A DNA stretch of 21,121 nucleotides from Chara braunii (Eukaryota > Streptophyta > Charophyceae > Charales > Characeae): contig BFEA01000618.1 of the NCBI GenBank assembly GCA_003427395.1, positions 67,564 to 88,684 on the forward strand. Direction: 5' to 3'. Shown piece by piece: positions 1 to 8,676 of the stretch. Below the pieces are notes generated by a model. The model was given only the letters and a program-made list of their open reading frames with translations, had not been told where the DNA came from and searched no databases. Both the position numbers and the translations under genes were made by a program. Within the stretch, counting starts at the first letter, position 1. The number at the start of each line of letters is the position of its first letter.

Positions 1-2455
1 CTCGTCTGATAGCATCTGGATTCCAACTTAGGTCTGTATTGCAACAGTTCTTGGGTGTACCAACTGGGATTGGCCTGTTGGATGTTGCAATGACTTGCTG
101 GTTCCAGGTTGCCTGTAGCCTCTCTCTGACGAGGCTGTACCATAGGTAGGGGCAGATTCGTAATTTGTTTGGCTGAGGGCTAACCGAGAGACCTACCTGT
201 AAGGAAAATTCGTGAGGGACATATCTGTAAATATGGAAAATATAGGCCCAGTACTAACTCGAATTTCCTACAGTCACCCTAACTGCAAATAGCAGGCCCG
301 TGCTACCCCTAGGACAGACAGGCCCTAAGGGCCTATGCTGATAGACGGTCCTATAGCCTATAGCCGGGTAGGGAGAGGCCCAAGGGACCGAACCAGAAAC
401 GGTACCGGTCGGTCAGTCAGTCCGGTCTAGGTCGAGTCTAGGCTAGGGTAGAGTATAGATAGATTGAGAGCATCGGTCCGGGCTTTTGGCAGTTGACACC
501 TCGTGGTGGAAGTTGCTGCGCCCGCTGCATCAGGTCGTGGTGACTGATTCATGCGTGGGAGACAGCGGACATAGCCAGACCTTCAGGGCGCTGACCAGAC
601 TGGGGTCAACGCTGTCTGCTCTGACTCTCTGAGCGGTCTGGGCTATTGGAGGTCTGATGCATGGAGCACGTGGTGCACTGCTGACCCTCCTCAGGAGTAG
701 GGTCCCAGTGGCCATGCAGCCCTAGCTGCATCTTTTCAGAGATTATCACCGTCTGGACTTTCTCTTCATCAGAGACTGTTGGCACTGTGCTTCTTCTCCA
801 TCATCTGAGTGGTGATTGGCTCTGGGAGCCTGTTTCATACTGGTGCAGGCCACTGAGTTGGATGTCAGGTGGCGCTGGGTGTTACCTGGGGTTCTGGTGC
901 TATTTTTAGCTGTTCAGAGTGTGTGGGGTTGAGGCGCTACCTTTCTGAGGGTAGTGCAACACGGTTCCGAGGTTATTCAGTTGAACGATGCTCTGAGTTT
1001 AATAAACAGTTTTAATACTGTGTCTAAGTTGTCATCTCTTCAATGATTTCTGGCTGTGATCTCTCGGTTATCTTCTATGAATGATTGTTGGGACCTCGGT
1101 GGAGAGAATCCACTGTGTTGTGTATTCTGTCACTTCGCTCTTTTGAGTCTTCCGCTGTGTTTCTTCTGTTGGGCGGTGTGACACTCCACTACCACTCCCC
1201 TTCCTTCTATGCATGTATGGGCGTGTACAGGAGTTCCTGTGAGTGAGCGCTGACAAACTTTCAACGGACAATCATGTTCATAACAATGTTTTGTTATTTC
1301 TAACATATTAACTTGTTAACTTAGGTTGATATGAACTCACAATTAAGATTTTAGATGGAAGCGTGAACAGCAAGTGCAAATAGCAGAAAATTCAAAAATC
1401 AAAATTCCCACAAGTGTCAAGTGATGTCTTGCAATCAACTGAGCCTGCCAGTGCCAGTAGATACTGGGACAATACCTGAATTTGTCCGCGGTACATCTGA
1501 GGAGAAAGCAGCATGCTGATAAGCCAAATATGGAATTGCAGATTCAGGCACGCGGGCAAACAGAGCATAGAGAAATGCTATGAAATATTGAAACATTCTG
1601 ATGAAAGGCAACAGGCATGAAGACTTTCAAAATATGTTGACGAGCGAAGGCACTCAACAATTGAACCCTGGACTGAACAATGAGAGATCAGGACTATCAT
1701 GCCAAACCCACCTGTAGGCCACCACCCTCACCAAAATTGCCATGAATGGCCGGGAACACGATATCCACATTCCTTCGCAAATGGTCCATGAAAGCACCAT
1801 GTGAATCAAACTGTTGTGCAGTGCTGCTTGGCATCATAATCACCGTCATTGTTGCCGTTGTCGTCATCATGGGTAAATGGCCATACAACAACAGCAACTG
1901 ATATCAGAGTTAAGTTTACCAAAGAAAGAATTGAAAATTGACTGAATTGATTTTGAGGCCCCATTGGATTGAACTCGTTGATTGCTAACAGTTACCATAT
2001 GCGGAAAGCAGTGTAAAGTTTTGACATCAAACACCAAACAGGTTACAGCCACATTGCTCTTTCCATGTTCTATCTTACGCATTGGAAGGCAAGGATCTGG
2101 GCCAGACTCAACTGCTCACAAAATGCTACATACGGCAAGCAGGCCATGACTATACTGTCTCTTTTACCGTAAGCATTGGAAAGGAGGACTTGCATCAGAC
2201 TGAACTGCTCATTAAATGCTACATCCCCAGCGGCGAGCTTAATGTGCATGACAACACACGATACCACAAGAGGTCTCATCAGAGGTGGAGGGAAATGTTG
2301 GGTTGTGGTTGTGGACAGGAGAGAGGACAGAATGCAACACATGATGTTCTTCGTGCCTATAGGGGGTGAGCAGAGCAAAAATATCTGAAACAAATCGCAT
2401 AGAATACCACCAGTGGTAGAGTGCAAGCTTCCATTACATAAACAATACAGATTGT
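1..2455. other. Unassigned non-coding stretch left of the retrotransposon
   Basis: No open frame here has a recognisable domain, and every frame is short. Visible items are a 13-nt palindrome GGCCCTAAGGGCC near 321-333, CCTATAG-type repeats near 350-362, an AATAAA hexamer at 1001-1006 and an AT-rich stretch around 1280-1360. The 94-bp tandem duplication at its right end is listed separately. It could be intergenic DNA, intron, or a decayed mobile element. I cannot choose between these from sequence alone. Confidence 0.5.
2079..2240. repeat. Diverged 94-bp tandem duplication
   Basis: Two copies begin with GCATTGG at 2079 and 2173. Both continue through a related block containing CAGACT(C/G)AACTGCTCA and AAATGCTACAT. 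On the minus strand the copies give two similar peptide blocks inside a 131-codon open frame (2070-2465): VAFCEQLSLAQIL and VAFNEQFSLMQVL. The period is 94, not a multiple of three, so the match in that frame depends on a small indel. I see no known domain and treat this as a tandem DNA repeat, not a gene. Confidence 0.55.
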
Positions 2456-2460
2456 CTATA
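2456..2460. repeat. Left target-site duplication (CTATA) of the LTR element
   Basis: CTATA lies directly before the first TG of the left LTR and recurs directly after the terminal CA of the right LTR at 11613-11617. Five-base duplications are usual for Ty3/gypsy integration. The match fixes both outer boundaries of the element. Confidence 0.9.
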
Positions 2461-2504
2461 TGCAATCAAACTCGCATACTTCGTCACTTCACATGCATAC
2501 AAAC

Positions 2505-3242
2505 CATACTTGCAACCGCACGAGCCGCACATTCGTGCGGAGTTCTGTACGGAGTTCCGTGCAGGGGGTGCCTGTGCGGAATCGTGCAGGTTTTTTATTT
2601 TTATTATTATTATGTTTTTTTTTTGGGGAGGGGGACGGGGGGGGCGTACGACAGGAAGATGGGGATATGGCAAGGAGAGGGGGATATGGAGAGGAGGAGG
2701 AGGATGTGGATGAGGAGGACAACGAGGAAGAGGAGTCGAGATGGGGGAGGAGAAGAGATGGACGGAGGGAAAAGAGGAAGGGCAGGAGGAGGAGGACGAG
2801 TGGGAGGAGGAGGAGACATGGACGGCGAGGAAGGGGAGGACACGAGGAAGGGAAGGAGACGAGGAGGCATGGAAGATGAGGAAGTACGAGGAGGAGGAGA
2901 CAAGGACGATGAGGAAGGGCAGGAGGAGGAGGACGAACAGGAGGAGGAGGAGGAGGAGGAGGAGACGAAAAGGAGAAGGGAGGAGGAGACATGGAGGATG
3001 AGGAAGGGGAGGAGGAGCAAGGTGAGGCAGTACTCCTGTAATCTTTTTTTTCATCTCGCTTATTATTTTGGCGGGGGGCCTCAAACGCACCGTTTCGACC
3101 CCAGCCTTTTATTTCTTCTTTTATTTCTTTTCTGAGGGGGGCGACGGGTCGTTCTCCGCACACGTCGTGCACAGCACGGGATCGGTTGGGCATGTGCGCT
3201 GCACGTAGGGAACCGCTCGCACGACGTGCGCTTGCATGTATG
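2505..3242. mobile_element. Nested 738-bp non-autonomous terminal-inverted-repeat transposon
   Basis: The left end reads CATACTTGCAACCGCACG and the reverse complement of the right end reads CATACATGCAAGCGCACG, 16 of 18 identical. Both sides are flanked by ATACAAAC (2497-2504 and 3243-3250). The other LTR holds a single ATACAAAC at 10613-10620 in the same context, so the empty site is visible in the same window. No transposase is encoded, and the interior is mostly a purine-rich repeat. An 8-bp duplication fits hAT or other families with 8-bp duplications (some Mutator-like elements, P-like). The CATAC terminus does not match the usual hAT terminus, so the superfamily is open. Confidence 0.88.
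2625..3030. repeat. Degenerate polypurine (GGA/GAGGA) tract
   Basis: About 400 bases of almost unbroken purine on the plus strand, built from variable GGA, GAGGA and GAAGG units. The first part is G-rich and the later part is GAGGAG-like. It sits inside the nested transposon. Long open frames on both strands here (Glu/Arg/Gly-rich on plus, Ser/Pro/Leu-rich on minus) follow from composition and are not genes. Such strand asymmetry can support triplex or G-rich structures. That is inference. Confidence 0.8.
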
Positions 3243-3708
3243 ATACAAACAGATGGTGAATCACACTGGCGCCTAGCGCCCAACTCAAAGCTCGAAGATA
3301 TGGAAACCAAGACACAGTTCAGATGCAAGCTCGCTTCAATAGGCTATGGTGCATCAGCACCCACACATCGCAACTCTCGTCACTGTGTCCAACACCACTG
3401 TTCACTTCACACTTCCACTCCGCATCACCCTGGATCTGTCTCTTATACACATCTAGANGTGTATAAGAGACAGGCACGTAGGGAACCGCTCGCACGACGT
3501 GCGCTTGCATGTATGATACAAACAGATGGTGAATCACACTGGCGCCTAGCGCCCAACTCAAAGCTCGAAGATATGGAAACCAAGACACAGTTCAGATGCA
3601 AGCTCGCTTCAATAGGCTATGGTGCATCAGCACCCACACATCGCAACTCTCGTCACTGTGTCCAACACCACTGTTCACTTCACACTTCCACTCCGCATCA
3701 CCCTGGAT
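3201..3708. repeat. Perfect 235-bp duplication around an adapter (assembly artefact)
   Basis: Positions 3201-3435 and 3474-3708 are identical, with an offset of exactly 273. The only material between them is the 38-nt adapter junction. The first copy stops exactly where the adapter starts, and the second restarts at the base after it. This is what an untrimmed mate-pair read produces when the assembler incorporates it. The genomic sequence most likely has one copy. Confidence 0.93.
3436..3473. other. Nextera mate-pair junction adapter (contaminant)
   Basis: CTGTCTCTTATACACATCT (3436-3454) is the 19-bp Tn5 mosaic end used in Nextera libraries. It is followed at once by its reverse complement (3455-3473) with one N at 3458. 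Back-to-back mosaic ends are the circularisation junction of mate-pair libraries. Translated, it gives the familiar contaminant peptide SYTHL..VYKRQ. It is not biological sequence. Confidence 0.97.
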
Positions 3709-3932
3709 ACCCCACGCACACACTCTGCACACANACNAATGCACACCTACTACTAACTATGGCAGCTATGGCCGCCAGCTAACTCTACTCTACAAGCAGC
3801 TATGGCTGCGCTAACTCCCTCTAGCNCACTTNGACTTCAGGCTCCTCTGCAGACCACCTCGCACAAGTCACCGTGGCAGCGCTTCNGCATGGCTTCCGCA
3901 GGAATGAATGAATGGCTGTGCGCTGCCTCTTG

Positions 3933-3939
3933 ATTTATA
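3933..3939 (-). promoter_or_regulatory. TATA box in the 3' LTR
   Basis: On the minus strand this reads TATAAAT, at the position equivalent to the TATA box of the 5' LTR (11030-11036). In this LTR it would drive read-out into the left flank if active. Confidence 0.5.
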
Positions 3940-4104
3940 CTTCTGTAACTNGTTGGTCTGCCCCTTTCCATCGGCCCATGGTACACACAGTCCCCTATGG
4001 TACTTGCTGGACTGGACTGGGACTGACTGGGCTGTACCGCTGACTGCATGGGGACGCACTGCTAACCTACCGCTATCATATTGCGAACGTACTGCAGTTG
4101 GTCC

Positions 4105-4365
4105 ACCACTTGCCCATTTGCCCACTTGCCCACTTGCCCACTTGCCTCAGTCTAAAACGTGAGCAGACAACCGCGTGCCCACTTGCCCACTTGCCCACTT
4201 GCCTCAGTCTAAAATGTGAGCAAGCTGCGAAAGGCCACTTCCGGACCTTCCGGAAGTATGTGGACTTGGCCTTTCGGGACTGTAGCAGCTACGACCTTGA
4301 ACTTTCAGGACTGTAGCAGCTACGACTTTGACCCTTCAGGACATCTACAGCTACGACTTCTGGAA
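4105..4365. repeat. Short tandem repeats in the U3 of the 3' LTR
   Basis: Two arrays. The first has 8-bp CCCACTTG units, duplicated with CCTCAGTCTAAAA as a 57-bp larger unit (starts 4145 and 4202). The second has a 31-bp unit GACTGTAGCAGCTACGACYT at about 4278 and 4309, with a third looser copy near 4340. The right LTR has the same arrays with fewer 8-bp units. Upstream of the TATA box in element sense, they sit where U3 enhancers usually lie. An enhancer role is inference. Confidence 0.7.
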
Positions 4366-4567
4366 CCCTCTAAGACCTCTACTCGACAGATCTACAGAGA
4401 ATCCCTATGTCCACACAGTCCTATGACAGACAAACAACAACTCATGAAACACAGGTCACGGGTTCAAATACTCAGGGGTCAACTCGGTACTGTACATGGG
4501 TAACATAAGGTCTGGGGATCGAACCCTGGGATCTGCATCTGCCTCTGCAAAGGTGAAAACCGTTTCA

Positions 4568-4575
4568 TTCCCGCC
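4568..4575 (-). promoter_or_regulatory. Candidate polypurine tract (plus-strand primer)
   Basis: On the element strand GGCGGGAA directly abuts the 3' LTR (TGAAACGG), the position expected for the primer of second-strand DNA synthesis. It is short and preceded by mixed sequence (AGGCC), so the call rests mostly on position. Confidence 0.4.
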
Positions 4576-4605
4576 GGCCTAAATTCGAGGTCCTCTGAGA
4601 ATAAC

Positions 4606-4850
4606 TCAGTCTACGGCAGGACCTTTACCTTTCCTATCTCTCTCGTAGGCTCTAACTATGTCGGGAGCTGTTTCTAGAAGTTCCGTTCTAGTAAACCAGC
4701 GGTCGTCCTCGGGCTCCTGATAAGCGAATCGGACCTTATATTGTTTATGTGGACGACCTCTACCTCCTGTTCTGAATACATCTTCACCTACAATGCCGTC
4801 AATGTCATATCTTCCGTCCATGTCTGGGGGGATCATGGATCTCCTAGATG
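4606..4850 (-). pseudogene. Chromodomain-like C-terminus of the integrase
   Basis: This is the end of the polyprotein, in a frame shifted from the integrase body. The frame opens upstream, but only the part left of about 4850 continues the polyprotein. It contains RYDIDGIV, then QYKVRFAYQEPEDDRWF, then TELLETAPDIVRAYE, ending at a stop at 4606-4608. The pattern of a short strand, a Y-x-V-[KR]-[WF] strand, an acidic turn with Trp and a closing helix resembles the degenerate chromodomains at the C-terminus of chromovirus integrases, thought to guide integration to particular chromatin. Not every canonical aromatic residue is clear, so this is 'chromodomain-like'. The frameshift near 4850 would separate it from the enzyme. 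Confidence 0.6.
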
Positions 4851-6140
4851 GAAACTGTCGACTCGTGACACGGCAACAACTTTGATGCATGGAATACAGG
4901 GTAGGTGTGGAGGTGCGCTGGAATTTCAATAGTGCAGGACGGTCCATCTTCGGCGCCCTTGACTTCTAGGACAGGCAACGGTCCTCTATATGCAGGCAGT
5001 AACTTCTGCGAAATGTTCTCCTCAGGAGCAAACTCTTTCCACTTGACCCAGACTAAGTCGCCTACTTGAAACTGTGACGGGCGACGATGCTTGTTGGCTT
5101 GCTCTATCATCCTATGCTGGGCCTTCCTGAGGTTCTCTACAACGGTAGCTAACTCCTTCTCGTGCTGTAACGCAAACTCCCTCATACCGGGCGGTAGCCT
5201 GTGAATCTGATCCCGGTTAAGTCCCTCAAACGGTCTGCGTGGTCTAAAGGACTTGTGTAATTCGTTGGGAGTGCGACATGTGGACAGGTGCGCGCTGTTA
5301 TTGTAGGCACTGGCTACCTTTGGGAGCATCTCATCCAAGTTAGTCTGATCAGGTCTAATGTACATTCTCAGAACTTGTTGTAGGAGCTTATTCATTTGCT
5401 CAGTCTGACCGTTAGTCTATGGATGACGGCCAGATGACATCAACAGCTTGGAGTCGTATACTCTCATCAACTCCTGCCAGTTCTGACTAGTGAATCGGGT
5501 GTCTCTATCGCTAACTATAGACAGCGGAATTCCGTGTTCACTGACCCAATGATCAAAGAACTTCTGAACTACTAACTTTGTACGTGCCTCCGCAGGCAAC
5601 GAAACAAAAACTGCATACTTGCTAAATCTGTCTACTATGACCATGACTTGGCTCTTACTATGCCTACTCTTGACGCCGGTGTCCATGAAATCAATGGACA
5701 CGGAATCCCCGGGCTGGTCAGGAATAGGTAGGGGTCTGAGAAGACCTAGAGGGGCGCGCGTAGTAGTTTTATTCCTTTGGCAGACCTTACAACTGCGAAC
5801 GTACTCTGTGCAGTTGGCCTTCATCCCTGGCCAAGTATACGCGCACATCAGATTGGCTAGAGTCTTTTGCCAACCGAAATGTCCCTCTGTATCGTGACAT
5901 TCCCCTAAGATCAGGCTACGAATCTCTTCACTGTTGGGGACGCACAAGCGGTCTACTACATCAGGCTTCTCAAATAACAAACCCTCTGTAGTGCGGTAAT
6001 GTGGTTCGCTCTCTGGGGCCTCCTTAACTCTTTTGAGGAGGTCGCTATAGATAGGGTCCTGCGCATACCCCTCTCTAACTTTCTGTTGCAGGTCTTTCCC
6101 TATAGCCAGATAATGGACTATCGCTCCAAAGTAGTCTGAC
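4844..6140 (-). pseudogene. pol: Integrase of the Ty3/gypsy element (interrupted)
   Basis: Inserts element cDNA into host DNA in the nucleus. The N-terminal zinc-binding module shows HDTEGH and CKVC (HHCC, about 5776-5896). The catalytic core has Asp in SIDFMDT (5690-5692), Asp in IVSDRDTRF (5507-5509) and Glu in QTEQ (5399-5401). Thirty-five codons separate the second Asp and the Glu, the classical D,D(35)E spacing. A TAG at 5417-5419 lies between these two residues, where relatives usually have Gln (CAG), a one-base nonsense change. The frame then stays open from 5395 through GDLVWVKWK and a GPY/F module (YRGPLPVLEV, about 4985) to 4844. A frameshift near 4850 cuts off the chromodomain-like tail. 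Confidence 0.9.
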
Positions 6141-6500
6141 CTTCTACTCAGAGCGTCCGCAATTGCATTATACTTTCCTTTTACTGGCTTGAGCTCAAAA
6201 TCATATTGGTTTATTTCTGCGGCCCACCTAGTCAACTTAGGTGTCATCTTGGCCTGTGTCTTCAGCCACCTCAGAGTCTCGTGGTCTGAATACACCTTGA
6301 AGTGCCTCCCAAGCAAGTAATGCTTCCAATGTTCTAACGCTTGCCTGAGAGCGTAGAGTTCCCTCTCGTAAGTGGATGCCGCTACCTTCTCTTAAGGCAT
6401 CCTAGCAGACATGAACTCTACGGGTCTATATTCGTTGCCATCGTCTTGCTGTAGTACAGCACCTATGCCATACTGGCTTGCGTCAGTGGTAACAACGAAA
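6140..6500 (-). pseudogene. pol: RNase H domain of the Ty3/gypsy pol (nonsense-interrupted)
   Basis: Degrades the RNA strand of the RNA/DNA hybrid during reverse transcription. Catalytic positions visible in order are Asp in TTDASQYGIGAVL (about 6484), Glu in YERELYAL, Asp in YSDHETLRW (about 6286) and Asp in AIADALSRR (about 6157). A TAA at 6392-6394 lies just after SARMP. Reading on in the same frame recovers EKVAASTYERELYALRQ, so this is a point nonsense mutation and not a natural end. The domain follows the reverse transcriptase thumb without a gap and leads into the integrase linker. Confidence 0.88.
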
Positions 6501-7500
6501 GGTAAGGATGGATCGACGACCTTAAGGATTGGATACTCTATCAACGCCTGCTTCAACTTCTTCATAGCAGACGTGCAGTCCTTATCCCACTTCCAGATTG
6601 TTTCTTTCTTTAGCAATCTGCGAAGGGGTGCAGCGATGGTAAAGAAGTTTCTCACAAACTTCCTGTAGTAGTTCGCTAGGCCTAAGAACGATCGCAACTC
6701 TGTCAGCATGCGGGGCGTAGGCCAATCCCTAATCACTGCAATTTTGCTATCCTCTGGCTTAATGCCGTCTCCGTCTAAGACGTGGCCTAAGTACAAAACT
6801 TGGGTCTTTGCCCACTCGCACTTCTTGGGGTTGATCTTGAAGTTAGCCTCTCTCAGCTTCTCCAAGACCTGCCTCAATGACCTTGGTGCTCTTGGAGGGT
6901 CTTGCTAAAAACTAGAATGTCATCTAGATATACGACTACAAATCTATCTAACCACGGCCTAAACAGGTCGTTCATACAACACTGAAAAGTCTTTGGCGCG
7001 TTGGTTAGTCCAAAGGGCATGACTATAAACTCATAGTGCCCATACCTAATCCGGAATGTGGTCTTATACTGATCATCAGGATTGTACCTTTATCTGATGA
7101 TAACCGGACTTCAAATCTATCTTCGAAAAGTACTTGCAACCCTGCACCCGGTCTAAAAGATCATCTATGCGGGGCAGCGGCTCAACATTCTTTACCGTAA
7201 TAGCATTGAGACCCCTATAGTCGATACATATCCTGAGCTCTCCCTCCTTTTTGGGAACAAATAGAACAGGTGCTCCAAATGGAGACAAACAGGGCCTAAT
7301 CCAACCCTTCTCTAGTAGCTCATCTAACTGCTTGCGTAGCTCCTCCAACTCCCGTGGAGACATCCTGTACACCGCTCCTTTGGGAGTTCTACTGCCAGGC
7401 TCAATCTCAATGCGATGCTGGATGGGCCGCGGTACTACTGTCGGCGGCTCAGCTAAATCCTTGAACCCTTCCAGCAGCTTGGCAATAGCTGGGTCAATGG
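6500..7500 (-). pseudogene. pol: Reverse transcriptase of the Ty3/gypsy pol (split over three frames)
   Basis: Copies element RNA into cDNA in the cytoplasmic particle. In order: [52 protein letters not shown] and the catalytic YLDD box (6919-6930, followed by ILVFSK), then YLGHVLDGDGI and SFLGLANYYRKF of the connection region. These are the standard Ty3/gypsy fingers, palm and thumb motifs. The frame enters from about 7500, shifts by one base near 7080 after GYHQIKV, and shifts again near 6878 before RQVLEKLREANF. The palm with YLDD therefore sits in its own short open segment. All catalytic residues are present at the sequence level, but no single frame encodes the domain. Confidence 0.92.
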
Positions 7501-8082
7501 GCTCTCCTCCTTAGGCTTAGTGACAGGCCTGATGTAAACTACGAAGACCTGTTCCTCTAATTTCTCCTTTTTCACCAATCGGGCAAACACAAGAGCACTG
7601 TGACAGCAATGTGCCAGAGTGTTATCTACACTTGACGCATGGAACAGACGGGCAGTCTTAACCTCACCTGACTGGCCAGGGAGCCTACACTCATGCTCTC
7701 TCAAGTGGAGTGTGGCCCCTGCTGCCTCTCCCCGGTCCATACCTAGGACTATATCAAAAGGAAGGTCATCTTGTACGAGGAGAGTCAGGGAATGGAGAAC
7801 CTTCTCCACTTTCCCATCTTTCTCTAGGCGGAAATACGCCTGGACTCCCTCTACGTAGTCCTCAACACGCATAGTGCGGTTGTCTGCGAGGACACTTACT
7901 ATGGGGTCTTCCGACTTTCGGACTTTTAACCCTAGCCTCAGCTTCTTCAGCGCTCTACGGCTAATATAACTACGGGTAGCCCCTGAATCTATAAGGGCTC
8001 CTACTCTACTTATGAAAACTTCTACATCTACTAACACTAGTTGTCCTTTACTCTCCTTTTTCATCTTGGCCCAGGCGGGCAT
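7453..8082 (-). pseudogene. Retropepsin-like aspartic protease of the Ty3/gypsy element
   Basis: Processes the polyprotein in the virus-like particle. A 209-codon frame opens at ATG 8080-8082 and shows the active site triad in LIDSGATRSYIS (Asp codon 7987-7989) and, about 75 residues later, the second conserved block FDIVLGMD, as in plant Ty3/gypsy proteases. A stop TAG at 8086-8088, two codons before this ATG, separates it from gag. Since six other in-frame stops interrupt the polyprotein I read it as nonsense and not as a true gag terminator, though a gag stop there cannot be excluded. The frame runs past the protease and meets a frameshift near 7500 before the RT. Confidence 0.88.
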
Positions 8083-8326
8083 TCTCTATTTCAACTCATC
8101 AGCCACGCCTGTGAGGGAGGTGCCTAGAGAGACTCTAACACAAGCAGTCTCTGGACAGCTATCTGGGCACTGCCTGCAACCTCTCCCATAGGCTCATGTG
8201 GTGTGGGAGTTTCTTGCCGGCTCGCGCTCGTTTCCCCACATGGCCTTATGGTAGGGGCAGTTGCGACCCCTACCGACGGCTGCCTTTTTCCTGTTGGGCA
8301 GCCCATCGGGCCTCTCTATACTTTGG

Positions 8327-8676
8327 ACAATATTGAATGATGTGGGCAGGGTCACCGCAAAATACGCACCGTCCTTGATCCACACGCTACTGCCAGACGC
8401 GCTGGTCCAGGCCCAAATCTTCCCAAGGTTGGCCCTATGGCAGACCTAGGTGCCAACCACTTCTCCTATAGGGTGACCTATACCCCTATTAGGTGAACGG
8501 TTACCAGAACGGTTTTGCGGGGGACCTTGACCCCTTCCTCCCTCTTGGCGGTTCCCTCCTCGACCGCCAACCCCCTGATCGCCCTGGGAACGGCCACCTA
8601 AGGCCCGGCCCCCTTGGCCCTGGCCTCCTCCTCTACCTTGCGGCCTCCCTCCGGCCACGACGGCATTGTCCTCCTC
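8327..8676 (-). pseudogene. gag: Nucleocapsid part of gag: Gly/Arg-rich linker and CCHC zinc knuckle
   Basis: After the capsid-like region a Gly/Arg/Gln-rich basic stretch (8446-8658, many GGR and GRG repeats) leads to one zinc knuckle, CVFCGDPAHIIQYC, at 8327-8368. It fits CX2CX4HX4C exactly and is followed by PKYREARWA. This module binds genomic RNA for packaging. A TAG at 8387-8389 lies seven codons before the first Cys, and a frameshift near 8450 separates linker and knuckle. The knuckle lies in a frame with no good start, so it is easily missed. Confidence 0.85.

Larger units (their letters stand above)
2461..4567 (-). repeat. 3' LTR of the Ty3/gypsy element (interrupted)
   Basis: Starts TGCAATCAAACTCGC and ends AAAACCGTTTCA on the plus strand, matching the right LTR at both ends. 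Its 2107 bp include a 738-bp nested element plus 8-bp target duplication (2505-3250) and a 273-bp artefact made of the adapter and a duplicated segment (3436-3708). The underlying LTR is about 1.09 kb. Six undetermined bases (3734, 3737, 3826, 3832, 3886, 3951) fall at sites where flanking sequence matches the other LTR, which suggests the assembler had trouble separating repeat copies. Against the right LTR it carries about 13 substitutions, all right of about 4074, and extra copies of short tandem repeats. Confidence 0.93.

Noticed and set aside
1001-1006. AATAAA as a polyadenylation signal of a gene in 1-1000
   Set aside because: No upstream coding region or transcript boundary could be identified.
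2413-3328. Several long open frames on both strands over the purine-rich tract
   Set aside because: Glu/Arg/Gly-rich and Ser/Pro/Leu-rich translations arise in every frame of a GGA repeat, and the tract lies inside a non-coding transposon.
3186-3782. A 198-codon frame with an internal peptide duplication
   Set aside because: The duplication is the 235-bp artefact and the joint is translated adapter.
4440-4545. tRNA T-arm or pol III B-box-like words (GGTTCAAATAC, and GGTTCGATCCC on the minus strand) in the LTR
   Set aside because: No cloverleaf, no suitably spaced A box, and the second word is disrupted in the other LTR. Probably chance.
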